From Leptodontidium sp. MPI-SDFR-AT-0119 (lineage: Eukaryota > Ascomycota > Leotiomycetes > Helotiales > Leptodontidiaceae): DNA of 64,000 nucleotides. The notes under the pieces are model-generated. The model searched no databases. It was not told the DNA's origin and was given only the letters and a program-made list of their open reading frames with translations. Of this stretch, positions 13,278-23,299 are shown one piece after another. The stretch spans positions 5,518,001-5,582,000 of the forward strand of contig JAHLEZ010000002.1 of assembly GCA_020726505.1 (NCBI GenBank), written 5' to 3'. Both the position numbers and the translations under genes were made by a program. Positions within the stretch are counted from its first letter, which is position 1; each line of letters starts with the position of its first letter.

Positions 13278-15360
13278 CTTTGTAGCTAGCAAGTGGAATA
13301 CGGCAGCAGCTAGGCGTCTAGGGGCTGACGTTTGTGAGCTTATGAGGGCGCTCGGCGCTGTTTTCGAGGTCGTATTGCCTCTGACGTTTAGCTAGAAGCA
13401 GCCGTTTTATAAGTAGTTCCTGCGGTAATGTTTTAACTTAAAAGTTATCGAATTCGCGGCCTAATTTACGTGGGGGTTATAGTCGTCTAGCCAGGGTTTT
13501 CCGAGTATAACATTATACTTTCTTAATTTAGTTACGTAAAAGAGTATCTTTTTAATGTGTCCGTTAATTAATTAGTTAAGTTTTATAATATATATAATAT
13601 TACTAGCCGAGGAAGGTCTTCTATCGACTACGTTAAGCCTACGTGGGTTACGTAGTTCGTGAAGGGTAAAATGGTGTTTTTACGCGAAGGATTCGTTAAT
13701 AAACCCCCTCCTTATAGCTCTTAAGTTAAGTATTCCTTGTGTTAAAACTGAAGAAGTATCTTTATTCTCGGTTAAAGTATATAGTAATAATAAGTGAGCT
13801 TAATTAGAGTCTAAAGAGGAGATTTATAAATCATTCTTATAACCGTGTCTCCCGTGGCGACTTATATAAAAGACTAAGCTTTTCCCGCCGCTTAAGGTGT
13901 TATAGTATAGTTTAGGGAAGAGTATTTTAACGAAGTGTACTAGTAGTAAAGCTTATATTTAGTGTAGTATATCCTTTTTACTTCTCGTTTAGCTTTTGTT
14001 CTTGGTCTTCGGCCGCTTTTAATGTTTTTCTTCCCCTAAGTAGTAGGTAAAGTGGCGTTTAAGTCTATAGCGTCGCCGCCGTTAGAGGTTATAGGAGGTT
14101 AAACGGTAAGTATAAGGGGGTGTAATATATAAGAGGCTAGCTTCTTTCCTTTAAAGTACTTTAAGTTGGCTTAGCGGACTTTATAATTACAACGGCGGAC
14201 TACCTCGATATAGCTTAAGAGGTCGTGAGTGATGTCATTATCTTATAAGTAAGATATCTAATTAAGGGCATTTATATGAATTACGTTTCTTAAATAATTA
14301 ATAAGTGCGTTGTCATCTTACTTTGTAGCTTTTACGGTAGCGTGTTAGTCTAGTAAGAACGTAACTATTAGAGAGTGTCCTTACTTAAGGGACATTATTT
14401 GTTTCGCTATATTAGCTTTAGTGTTAAGATCTCCGAATGTTATAGTAAAAATACTAGTAATAGCCTAAATATTTAAGTGTGAGATTAAGCCGTCTTCGTT
14501 AATTCCGTGGGCGATTTAGGCGTAAGCTTTTAATGTAAGTAAACTAACGATGTAGCCTATTCATTCTTGTTTAGAAGTTTACTAGTCGTGATTTATTTTA
14601 AGCTTTAATTATAGCTTTAAGAGGAACACTAGTAGCTCCTTTAGGTCGTTTCTTAAAAACTCTAGGGGGTCTAAGTAGAATAGTGTGTACAAAGGTTGTG
14701 TTTTCTTGGTTAGGGGCCGTAGGCTAAGTGTATTAATTATAACATCCTTCTCTCTTACTACGCGGGCGTGGGTCTCCGTGAGGTTATAGTTCTGACTTAA
14801 TAATTCGCCGTGTCGGGCCTTAGATTCCTTAGCTTGTTAAGAAAAGGTTAAGAGAGATCTCTTAAATTGTTTAATTATTATTTCTGAGTTAATAAGTACT
14901 TCGGAAAGGGCTTTAATTTCGTAAATAAACTAAGGCTAGCGTGATACCTATATCGCTTAGTAGGATTCTTCGCTTTAGATAGCTTAGTTTATAAAGAGAA
15001 AGGTGTGTGTGAGGTGCTAGATTACTGCAGGTAATCTTGATTTAACTCTTAGGGCTTCGGAGTCTATAGGTGTATTAATTTAGGGAGTACTAGAGGCCAT
15101 AATAATAGAGTTAATCGGGACGGAGTGTTCGAGTTATATCGAGGGGTAAGCGGGGTTTATTAGTTATAGAAGTGGGTTTTATTAGTATAAGGATCGTGAT
15201 TAATGTCGGGGACTAATAGATTATAATCGTCTCTATAGTAATTAATGTCACGGAACGAGTGCAAGTACGTGGACAATTGCGACTTAGTTAAATTAATTAA
15301 TTACAAGGAGAGAAGATATTCTTAAGGAAATCTGTCTTTTATGTTCGTTTACGAGTTAGC
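13278..15360 (-). pseudogene. Retroelement gag relic, minus strand
   Basis: The reverse strand around 13880-14900 reads as a Gag C-terminal half: a helical capsid-like part followed by a basic linker (PRTKAKREVKR) and a decayed nucleocapsid zinc knuckle in which Cys codons now read Tyr. Stops interrupt the frame throughout. No LTR pair can be assigned, and the adjacent LTR at 12937-13277 belongs to a different unit. The composition switches sharply from AT-rich to normal at about 15,370. Confidence 0.55.
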
Positions 15361-15425
15361 TCGTGCGGCTAATACAAAGTTGTGAATAGCTTCATAAAAG
15401 TATGAAAGTCACCTGATTCGAGCCC

Positions 15426-17141
15426 TTGACAATCTTTACCCATCATTACACTGGTATCTGTGTCCCTGAGTCTAAGACTAGTGGCCTTGAGAAGTTCGAA
15501 GCACCAGATCCAGCAGACTGGTGTAGCCGTGGATATGCCCTTGTTCAAGCTGATGCGAGAGGCACCTTTAACTCTGAGGGGGACCAGTACGTTCTTGGAG
15601 CTCAGGTGCGGGCTTATTGACTCTTTCAGACACACGTCGTGGGCTGACATTGCAAGTAGGAAGGACGGGATGGGTACGATTTAATCGAATGGGTTGCAAA
15701 GCAGCCTTGGGGCAATACAAACGTTGCAACAGTGGGCAACTCGTGGCTTGCATCCGCACAGTGGTATGTTATGCTGGGTCTCTGGCTATTTTGACCAAAG
15801 CAGGCTGACTTCGGCAACAGGTTCATTGCGGCAGAGAAACCACCCCAACTAAAGGCCATGGCTCCGTGGGAAGGTGTAGGTGATCTCTATCGCGAGACCA
15901 TTTGTCGAGGTGGTATTCCAAGCCCTTTCTTTTGGAGTACGCTATCAAAAACTATGCAAGGTATTATTTCACCTACGTTGAATACTTCCAGCGGACTATA
16001 AAGTTGATTTTGTCTTTAGGAAATGGCTTCTATGAGGATGTTGGCGAAATGATCACCAAGTACCCACATATGAATGACTACTGGGCAGATAAGAAGCCAA
16101 GGCTTACGGATATCGACATTCCAATGTATGTGGCTATGAGCTATTCGACTGGCCTTCACACAGAAGGGTCATTCAGAGGTTGGAAGTACTCTTCGTCCAA
16201 AGATAAATGGTAAGTGTTCCTATGAAGATTTTGATTCCTATCCTAACGCCAATATGAGGCTTCGAATCCATTCAACACAGGAGTGGCATGATCTATACGA
16301 CCCCGACAACAATGACGATTTACAGAGATTCCTGGATCACTATCTCCTTGGTAAAGACAATGGTTGGGAGATTACGCCAAGAGTCAGGGCGTCGCTTTTA
16401 CGCTTTGGGGATCGCCACGATATAACGCACCGCCCGGAGGATAATTATCCTCCTGCGAGGACGGAGTACCATACCCTGTACCTCGACTCAGCAAAAGGCA
16501 ACCTTGGTTACGAGAAGCCTGGAAGCATTGCTACAGTCTCATACAATGCCAGTGACTGGGACGACAAAGGGGCTCACTTCACACACACCTTTAACAAATA
16601 CACTGAGATTTTGGGACCGTCCAGAGTGAAGTTGTTCATGTCAACTAAAGATCACGACGACATGGATGTCTTTGTCATTCTACGCAAGTTGGATGCTGAT
16701 GGAAGTGCCCTCGTTTCTCTGAACGTTCCATTAGACAGACACCCGCCTGGTACCACTATCGATAAGGTAGAAAACCTCAACCTCTACAAGCATTGGGGCC
16801 CTTTTGGTCGTCTCCGTGCCTCAAAGCGTGCTCATGGCCAAGATCCAATGTTGTCAGAAGAACAGCTTAGTCTACAAGCACCGACCGAGCTGTGGTTACC
16901 ATACGACAAGGAAGAGAAAATCCACCCCGGAACGATAGTCGAGCTTGATATACCTATCTGGCCAACTGGTATTGTCTTCGAGGCTGGTGAGTCACTGCGC
17001 TTGGAGGTCTGTGGTCATATCTACGATCTGCACGAATGGCCTGATGTTGGACGTCTGATGGGCAATCTGAACAAAGGAGTGCACAAACTGCATACGAGCG
17101 AAGAATTCCCGTCACAGCTTCTACTCCCACTCTTGTTCTAA
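15426..17141 (+). pseudogene. CocE/NonD (peptidase S15-like) hydrolase, 5'-truncated
   Basis: Exons 15426-15605, 15660-15763, 15821-15960, 16020-16209 and 16259-17141 splice in phase through four GT-AG introns of 49-59 bp, giving 498 uninterrupted residues. The family is the X-Pro dipeptidyl-peptidase/CocE-NonD alpha/beta hydrolases: an N-terminal GYALVQADARG segment, the GNSWLA nucleophile elbow (Ser about residue 88 of the fragment), RIHSTQEWHDLY with the likely catalytic His, and a C-terminal jelly-roll (PepX_C) domain. Relatives cleave acyl or peptide bonds; no substrate can be inferred. The first codon here is TTG and there is no in-frame ATG. About 90-100 N-terminal residues are replaced by AT-rich repeat DNA. 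The remainder is free of stops, so the truncation is recent or RIP did not spread into it. A functional upstream start cannot be excluded. Confidence 0.8.
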
Positions 17142-17515
17142 GCAGTTGGTAAATACTCTCTGAAGAAACCATGGCTCGTATCAGTGATCGGAATTTACTG
17201 GTCTGACTTGGTCTTGGTCTGGGTCTGGTCTGAGGATATCTCAAGTTGTTGGAAAATGGGGGTTCAGGGACTATGTGTCTTCTTCAGGTCTATTTAGTTA
17301 GTAGTGACTATATATCTCTATAGTTCTATAAATTGCAATTCTATACTGTTATACAACTACATCTATTTGATGGATACAAACTTCGAGAAAGAGCAATAAT
17401 GAGCATCTCAAGGAATGCCCTTATGGACTTATTTCCGGAGATGAACCACCTTGACCGTTCCCTTTTCGAAGAACCTGCGTTTTTCTTATCCCTTTAATCT
17501 ATATTCGGGAGAGAG
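17142..17515. other. Intergenic, no gene seen
   Basis: Normal-composition sequence downstream of the truncated hydrolase, with a short imperfect TGGTCTGGGTC repeat at about 17203-17233. It probably holds the hydrolase 3' UTR. No open frame or RNA gene is recognisable. Confidence 0.5.
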
Positions 17516-17719
17516 GTGCTGGTGCTCCGGCGACATGTTCAGAGTACAGTACTATACGACACCATGTCCGTCAAAGGATCTCCTTCTTCGGAGTTGGCTC
17601 CGTTCGACGTGAAGAACATTCCTAAGATCGTACAGCCGGATCTCTACTATAGAGATCGCTCTAAGCTTCGAGTTTACCCGACTCAGGTCAAGCTCTACAG
17701 CGGGTTTAATACTCATTAG
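17516..17719 (+). pseudogene. Retroelement Gag N-terminal fragment (probable)
   Basis: A 67-residue frame contains a Gag-like stretch, PDLYYRDRSKLRVYPTQVKL, similar to the start of fungal LTR-retrotransposon Gag proteins where a binding-pocket helix precedes the capsid. It ends at a stop, and the following sequence is AT-rich repeat. Unlike the surrounding transposons it is scarcely mutated. It may be a recent insertion remnant or a chance frame. Confidence 0.4.
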
Positions 17720-17795
17720 CCCGCAACTAAACCTAATAAAGTCCTTTAGGCAACTTCCTTCCTTAGAGACTAGTTTATAAATCCGGTCTACATAA

Positions 17796-17868
17796 TAGTA
17801 AGTTAACGTCTAACCCCACCCTTCCGGCCACCCCCCCCCCCCCCCCTTCCGGCCACCTCGCTTAATTA
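17796..17868 (+). repeat. Repeat terminus with 16-bp poly-C run
   Basis: A run of 16 C (17831-17846) is flanked on both sides by CTTCCGGCCA-type sequence. The segment from TAACGTCTAACCCC to CCTCGCTTAA recurs in inverted orientation at about 41440-41500, without the C run. The two copies look like ends of one repeat family. Confidence 0.55.
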
Positions 17869-18197
17869 CAACCCTCTCTATTTAAGACCTAATAACTCTA
17901 CTCAGCGTCAACTTTAATACAAGATATTATAGAATCTGATTCTCCTTTCAATTCTGGTTTTACAGGTGTAATTTAACGTTCTCCAGCTATAATTTGAGCC
18001 TCTTTAATAGTACGTATTATAGTAAACTTAAAATTTAAACTCGTCTAAACCTTCCTCTTTTTCTTTAGCCTTAAGTGCTTTAATCTCTCTTCTAACTCTT
18101 TGATTTTTATATTTGCTTTCCCTAATTCGTATTCCTTTTCGTCGATTCCTTTTATAACCTTCCTAAAAAGCAAACGTTATATTAAAAGTTAGTTATA
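17869..18197. other. AT-rich repeat sequence, unassigned
   Basis: No gene is evident. The minus strand near 18020-18170 reads as a highly charged Lys/Arg/Glu-rich segment, as seen at the C-terminus of some fungal transposases. This is too weak to assign a family. Confidence 0.4.
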
Positions 18198-18205
18198 TAA
18201 TCTAC

Positions 18206-18990
18206 TAGCGTAACCAAAAAAAATCATATTAATCAATTAATAATCAATTAATCATGATTTGATTTGATTTGATTTGATTAATAGATTTTTACCTTGATTA
18301 TGATTTGATTTGATTAATAATTATGATTAATCATGATTAATCTTTGATTATATATAACCCTAAGTTAGTATTTTAAAGCGGAAGTAAATTACCTTACTTT
18401 TAATAACTGTAAAATTATTATTTAATAACTCATATAAAGAAATGATGTATATATTTATATAATAACTTAAAACTAATAAAACCAGTTATATTACTTAATT
18501 AATTTCAAAATAATTCTCCACTGCCTCATTATTATTAACTTGAATATCCGAGTTTTCTTTAAATAACCCCCAACTTTTAAGACTAATTATATACTCAAAA
18601 GTATCTTTATTAAGTCTATTTCGATCCTTATTTGTAATTCTAGCTCCTTGACTAAAAAATCGTTCCGAAGAAGCCGAGGTTGCCGGAATTTGTAAATAGG
18701 ATCTCGCTAATAAAGAATCTATTAGAAGCTTATAGATTTTTCCATTTTAATTATAAATTATATTATTATTAATAAAACTTATGACTTATATTTAGAAATT
18801 TCTTAATATATATTACTTAAATAAATATTCTATATATAGAAAGTCACGTTTATATCAGGTGACGTATTAATTAATTAATAATCAATTAATCATGATTTGA
18901 TTTGATTTGATTTGATTAATAATTAAAATTTGATGATTTGATTTGATTAATAGCCTCAAATCAAATCAAATCAAATCATTGGTCACGCTG
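18206..18990 (-). mobile_element. Internally deleted hAT transposon with 8-bp TSD
   Basis: The element is bounded by terminal inverted repeats TAGCGTAACCAA (18206-18217) and TTGGTCACGCTG (18979-18990). The ancestral TIR was probably CAGCGTGACCAA, the left copy carrying two C/G-to-T/A changes. Identical 8-bp target duplications TAATCTAC lie at 18198-18205 and 18991-18998, the size expected for hAT. Subterminal arrays of TGATT/CAAAT repeats (about 18226-18350 and 18866-18980) are probable transposase-binding sites. At 785 bp the element keeps only the C-terminal end of a transposase and is non-autonomous. Confidence 0.85.
18495..18710 (-). pseudogene. hAT transposase C-terminal dimerisation fragment
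   Basis: The reverse strand encodes, without an internal stop, a peptide ending at a TAA at 18497-18495. It contains IPATSASSERFFSQGARI, then NRLNKDTFEYIISLKSW and an acidic tail. This is the hAT dimerisation motif (SSERxFSxAGRI...NRL...LKSW). The catalytic core and the BED finger are missing, consistent with internal deletion. Confidence 0.85.
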
Positions 18991-18998
18991 TAATCTAC

Positions 18999-19462
18999 TA
19001 GCCAAATTACGAATCTATAAGTACAGATCTTTCTATACTTTTAGAGTCTATAACTTAATTAAAGTATCAGAAACTTTCGGGGGTTATATTAGTGTCTCGT
19101 AAAGCTTTAAGAGCGCTGGATTTATTAATTTATTACTATTTTCTAATAGTAAAGGGCTCATTAACGGCTTAACCACAGATACCGGCTATAGACCTGTAAT
19201 CCTCCACCCTGATTTAATATTTGAGGGTGTAATATTCTCTTGACGTGCCTTTTGATAGTAAATAAGAAAGTTACGCTTATTAATTAGTATAAAATCGATT
19301 AAAGAACTCAACTTTTGTAGCTCTTTCTAATACGCACACTTAAGTGACGAGAAAACCGTCAAATCGAGAGGTTGTAAGACGTGTGACGTATATGTTAGTA
19401 AGAATAAGAGATATATATTATACTTAAGGTACTTCTAAAGGAATTCTATTATCTCGTGGCTC
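18999..19462. other. AT-rich repeat sequence, unassigned
   Basis: Sequence between the hAT element and the piggyBac terminus. No gene, RNA or element end is recognisable. Confidence 0.4.
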
Positions 19463-21449
19463 TTATCCCCCATACTGCCACCAGAAACACACCTGAAGGT
19501 AAGCGCTAGAGGCCCTGTAATTTAAGCGAGGAACACCAAGATTCAGGCGGCACACCCAAAAGCAGTGTTTTTAGGTGTAATTTCTATAATTTGCTATGAT
19601 ACAATTGAAAGCAGTTGTTCCCTTCACAAATGGCAACATCGCATTGTTTACAGCCATATACAGTAGCTTTCCTTTGCCTTGGGCGGTTAATATTAAGGCT
19701 CCTAAGAGCTACCCTCTTACGGGGACGGTCAAAATACCTCTTACCTTTACAAGTAACACAATCTCGTCTCTTATTAAACGTAGACATCTTGATATGCTCG
19801 TGTTAATACATTAGGACCTCAAAAGCGTCCCTAGATAGCCCTAAAACACGTCGTTTCCGAGACTTAAGTGTATCCTTCCCAAGATCAATTAATGCCTCCA
19901 CAAGTTGTATGCGGAAATCGTCTTGATTCCGCATATTTATTGTCTCAATATCGTAGCCTGAATAGCTACAGATCAAGAAACAGTTGGTTATTACAACCAA
20001 TAGTAAAAACTGTTGAAGGCACTGGACTGGCCCTCTTCTAATAATTCGGAGGCCTCCGTTATGGCTCTGTAATTGGTCCCCTAAATCGACGGCTCCCATG
20101 TATTGATTGTAGGCGTCATACAACTCAGGGATCTCGAGCTCTTTAGTAAAAGCGTTACTAAAGGGCCTTCGACTAATAGTTGCATTTCCGGATGTCGATT
20201 TGGGACGTTTTCGTACCTGTTTGACTTTAGTTTTGCCATCCCAAAATGTCGATATAGCAAGAGCAAAGGCCCCATCTTAAAATCCAATTTAATTAACAAG
20301 ATTCGATTCAGTAAGGAACGAATGGACCTCCCCCCACGGCATTACGTTTGGCCCTTTCTCCCGCGTCTTCTTTAAGTGTACTAAGTCCTTCACTACTCCT
20401 AAGGCAATACGGCATATTCCGGTAGCAGCGATATTTATCGCTCTTAGGTGCTCAAACAACTGTGGCGAAGTAAACAAGTTGTCTACGTAGACATGATATA
20501 TTGCTGTTAGAAGAGAACTCAATAAGTGTGGAACAACTGATTGAGTAGGGTTTAAGTCCTTGCATTGCGGTACATTATATACACTACCTTTCTTCCTTGA
20601 TATATGGAATGACCACTGTAAGAAGAAGCCACGTTGTGCAAGAACCTAAATCTTAATGCTAGTTGGTATTGGTTTACTAGGAATTATAGTTATGAACTTT
20701 AATCTTCCTGTATATCGTTGTATAACTTCGTCCACAGCTACTTGTTGGCCAGGTTTCCAAAATCGAAGGTTCGTAGCTTAAATATGACTATTCAAAGGCT
20801 TAGTCTTTTGATATAAGTAAAGAGTATTATCGTTTAATATTTTAAATCGTCGCCGAAGCTCTTGAAACCGGTTTCGTGAGAATATTGAAGTAATACGATG
20901 GAATGGCGTTATTTTCTTCGTAGACTAGTAGTCCTTAATCGAGTTAAGAGGGAATATAGTCATGTAAATACAAAAGGCTAAATACAAGTAGATTTCCTTT
21001 ACACAAGTAGGTTCCTATGCCGCTGCACGAGACGCCGGAGTCTCTGCATCTCGTTAGTACGCATTTGTAGCCAAAACAATGGCATTTACGATGTCTAGGC
21101 TGTAGTACTGAATGAAGAGGGAAATAGGGTCCTCTAGTGAGCAATCTTCTGGCATATACACCTCAAAGTCGAAATCGTTAAGCTCTATAGGCTGAAAACA
21201 GGTCCCTGCGTTTAGTAAAGGCTTCACTTTGGGCCGTAAAGTGCCTGCATCGGTGGTATCTTCAATTACTAGCTCTAACATCTTGAATTCATTAAAAAGT
21301 GGATGATTTGGGTGAAAAAAACAGGGGTTTGTTGATGTTTTGATAATGCCCCGCACAGGAGCTAAAGGCCCCTGTAAATGCAGGCGCTACAGCAACCGCA
21401 TTTAGGGCCCGTGCCCATCACCATGTGTTTATGGCAGTATGGGGGATAA
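19463..21449 (-). mobile_element. piggyBac-family transposon, 1,987 bp
   Basis: Perfect 17-bp inverted repeats TTATCCCCCATACTGCC (19463-19479) and GGCAGTATGGGGGATAA (21433-21449), with partly conserved sequence inward (GAAACACA against its inverse), bracket a piggyBac transposase on the minus strand. The usual TTAA target duplication is not seen: the ends read TTAT and ATAA. Either these belong to the TIR or the flanks have changed. Confidence 0.75.
19584..21374 (-). pseudogene. piggyBac transposase, one frame with nonsense codons
   Basis: A single minus-strand frame runs from 21374 to 19584 with about eight stops and no frameshift. Ordered motifs include the N-terminal EDPISLFIQYYS, then RFQELRRRFKILND, VAVDEVIQRYTG (first catalytic Asp), VYVDNLFTSPQLFEHLR (second), YNQYMGAVDLGDQL (third) and a Cys-rich C-terminal domain with CVTCKGK...CKQCDVAICEGNNC, the zinc-binding module typical of piggyBac. 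Stops are all TAG or TAA, fitting Trp or Gln codons changed by RIP. No ATG opens the frame. Decay is far milder than in the neighbouring retroelements. Confidence 0.85.
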
Positions 21450-23299
21450 CCGTCTAAAATAAGGAGTCTTGTTAAATAATCACGTAGTTAAGTCTAAGGG
21501 ATAAACACCTTCTTTAGCCACTCTAAAGCCGTGACATTAGTCGTCGACTTATTTTCGGTTACTATGAAGTGCTAATTGCCGAATAGATTTAATTGAGACG
21601 GAAACTACTATTATTATACTGATTTCCCCATATATATTACAAGGTCTTCTCCGCCGGCGGCCCTTCGGGGCCTGCGGGACCTTGCTTCGCGCAGTCGGTT
21701 ACGGGTAAATATTGATCTGTTACGACTTATTTATTACGGGATATAATTAATTCATAACGACTTATTATAATAGTAAATAAACAAATAATTAAGTAAATAG
21801 TAGTAAATAATAGTAATAAAATTAACCCGTAAACTACAGTTAAGTAATTAAAGACGTAAGTGTAATAAGTAGTTCTCCTCTCGTAAATAATTCTAATCTT
21901 TTTTTCTTTAATTAATATTATATTATTAAGTAAGTACTCGATTTACGGGCTTGTTTTCGATCTATAATAAATACTAACAGACTATAAGATGTTTACTACC
22001 GCTACCGCCGCCGGAACTTCTACCGCCGTTACTCTTATAGTAATTAACTACGCTACTTCTCGCTCCTTTCCTCTCCTCTTTATATAAGTAATTTCCGGTT
22101 ACTTTACGATCTATAACTTAGTTAATAAGCGTCTGTAAGGCCCGCCTTGCCCGCCTAGGCCACGGGGGCTATATGTCGGGTTGCGGCCTTACTCGCGGTT
22201 TACCTCTCGGTTTTACGGCTTAATTAAGTCTTTAACCTTAATTATGCTTTTAACTTAAAGGTACAATTTATTTAAATAAGTAAGTTTCCCTTCCGAAAAT
22301 TATTTTTATTAACTTATTTTTAATTATAATAGACTATTTTAGACTATTTTAGGCGTATAAATATACTAATAAATATTAATTAAACAAATTATGTCTTTAA
22401 GTTATATATATTACTAAGGAAGCGCTAACTACTAAACTAAGTGCGTCTAACTCGCTAGCGAGCTAAAACTATCGTGTAATAACTACTATTATAATAGTAA
22501 AGGAGCTCGCTACTTTCTTCGTAAGTAATATTTCCGGACTAATTTTAACTTATTATTAACGTTTATAGATCCGTAGGCGCCGCTACTGCCCCCGCCGGCC
22601 CTCATATTAGTCGTATTAATTGTATTAGTTCTTCTACGAGTTATACTTGTAGTTATAAAAATACTTAAGTCGCTCTTAGTACTTTATTAAGTACGTTTAA
22701 ATTATAATTTAAATTAATTTATAAGTCGAAATAAATCGTAATTAACTTATAATTAACTCGTAATAGCCTGCCACCGGTTCCCTGCCACTATAGGGCAGAT
22801 TCGCCGCCCCCGTTACACTCGCCGCTAAATCTTAGTCGCCTGTGCCGCTCTTTATAAGTAAATCGCTAATTTCCTTTAAGAGGAGGCTAATTAAGAGAAG
22901 GAGGACTCGTCGTCGGAGGAGGGCTTAATTAAGCTATAAATCTTATTACAGGTTCCCTTTAGGGGTATAAGTTAAGTTTGTAGGTTCGAAAATCCTATTA
23001 TAAGTCCCTTATAAGGGTATTATTACTTTTAAAAATCTCACGGGGTCCCTTACGAGAGTATTTATTACTTTTAAAATCTTATTACGAGTCACTTACGGGG
23101 GTATTTATAGTCTTTAAAAATCCCACGGGGTCTCTTACTAGGGTGTTATTTGAATTAAAAATAAGTTTGCGATTCACTTAAATAACTCTTTACTTTAATA
23201 TGTGAATTTTAGTAATTTACTAACTTATAAAATACACTCGTAAACTTATAAAATAGACTATAAGTCGCATAATAAACTATATAACGTATATAGAACGTT
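21450..23299. other. AT-rich region with short GC-rich pockets
   Basis: Degraded repeat DNA with no recognisable frame. GC-rich pockets stand out at about 21647-21700 (with a GGCCCTTCGGGGCC stem-loop), 22137-22180 and 22760-22830. They may be structured ends of a transposon or sequence that resisted mutation because it lacks CpA. Short CCCTTA/GGGGTA-type imperfect repeats recur from about 22960 to 23150. Confidence 0.4.
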
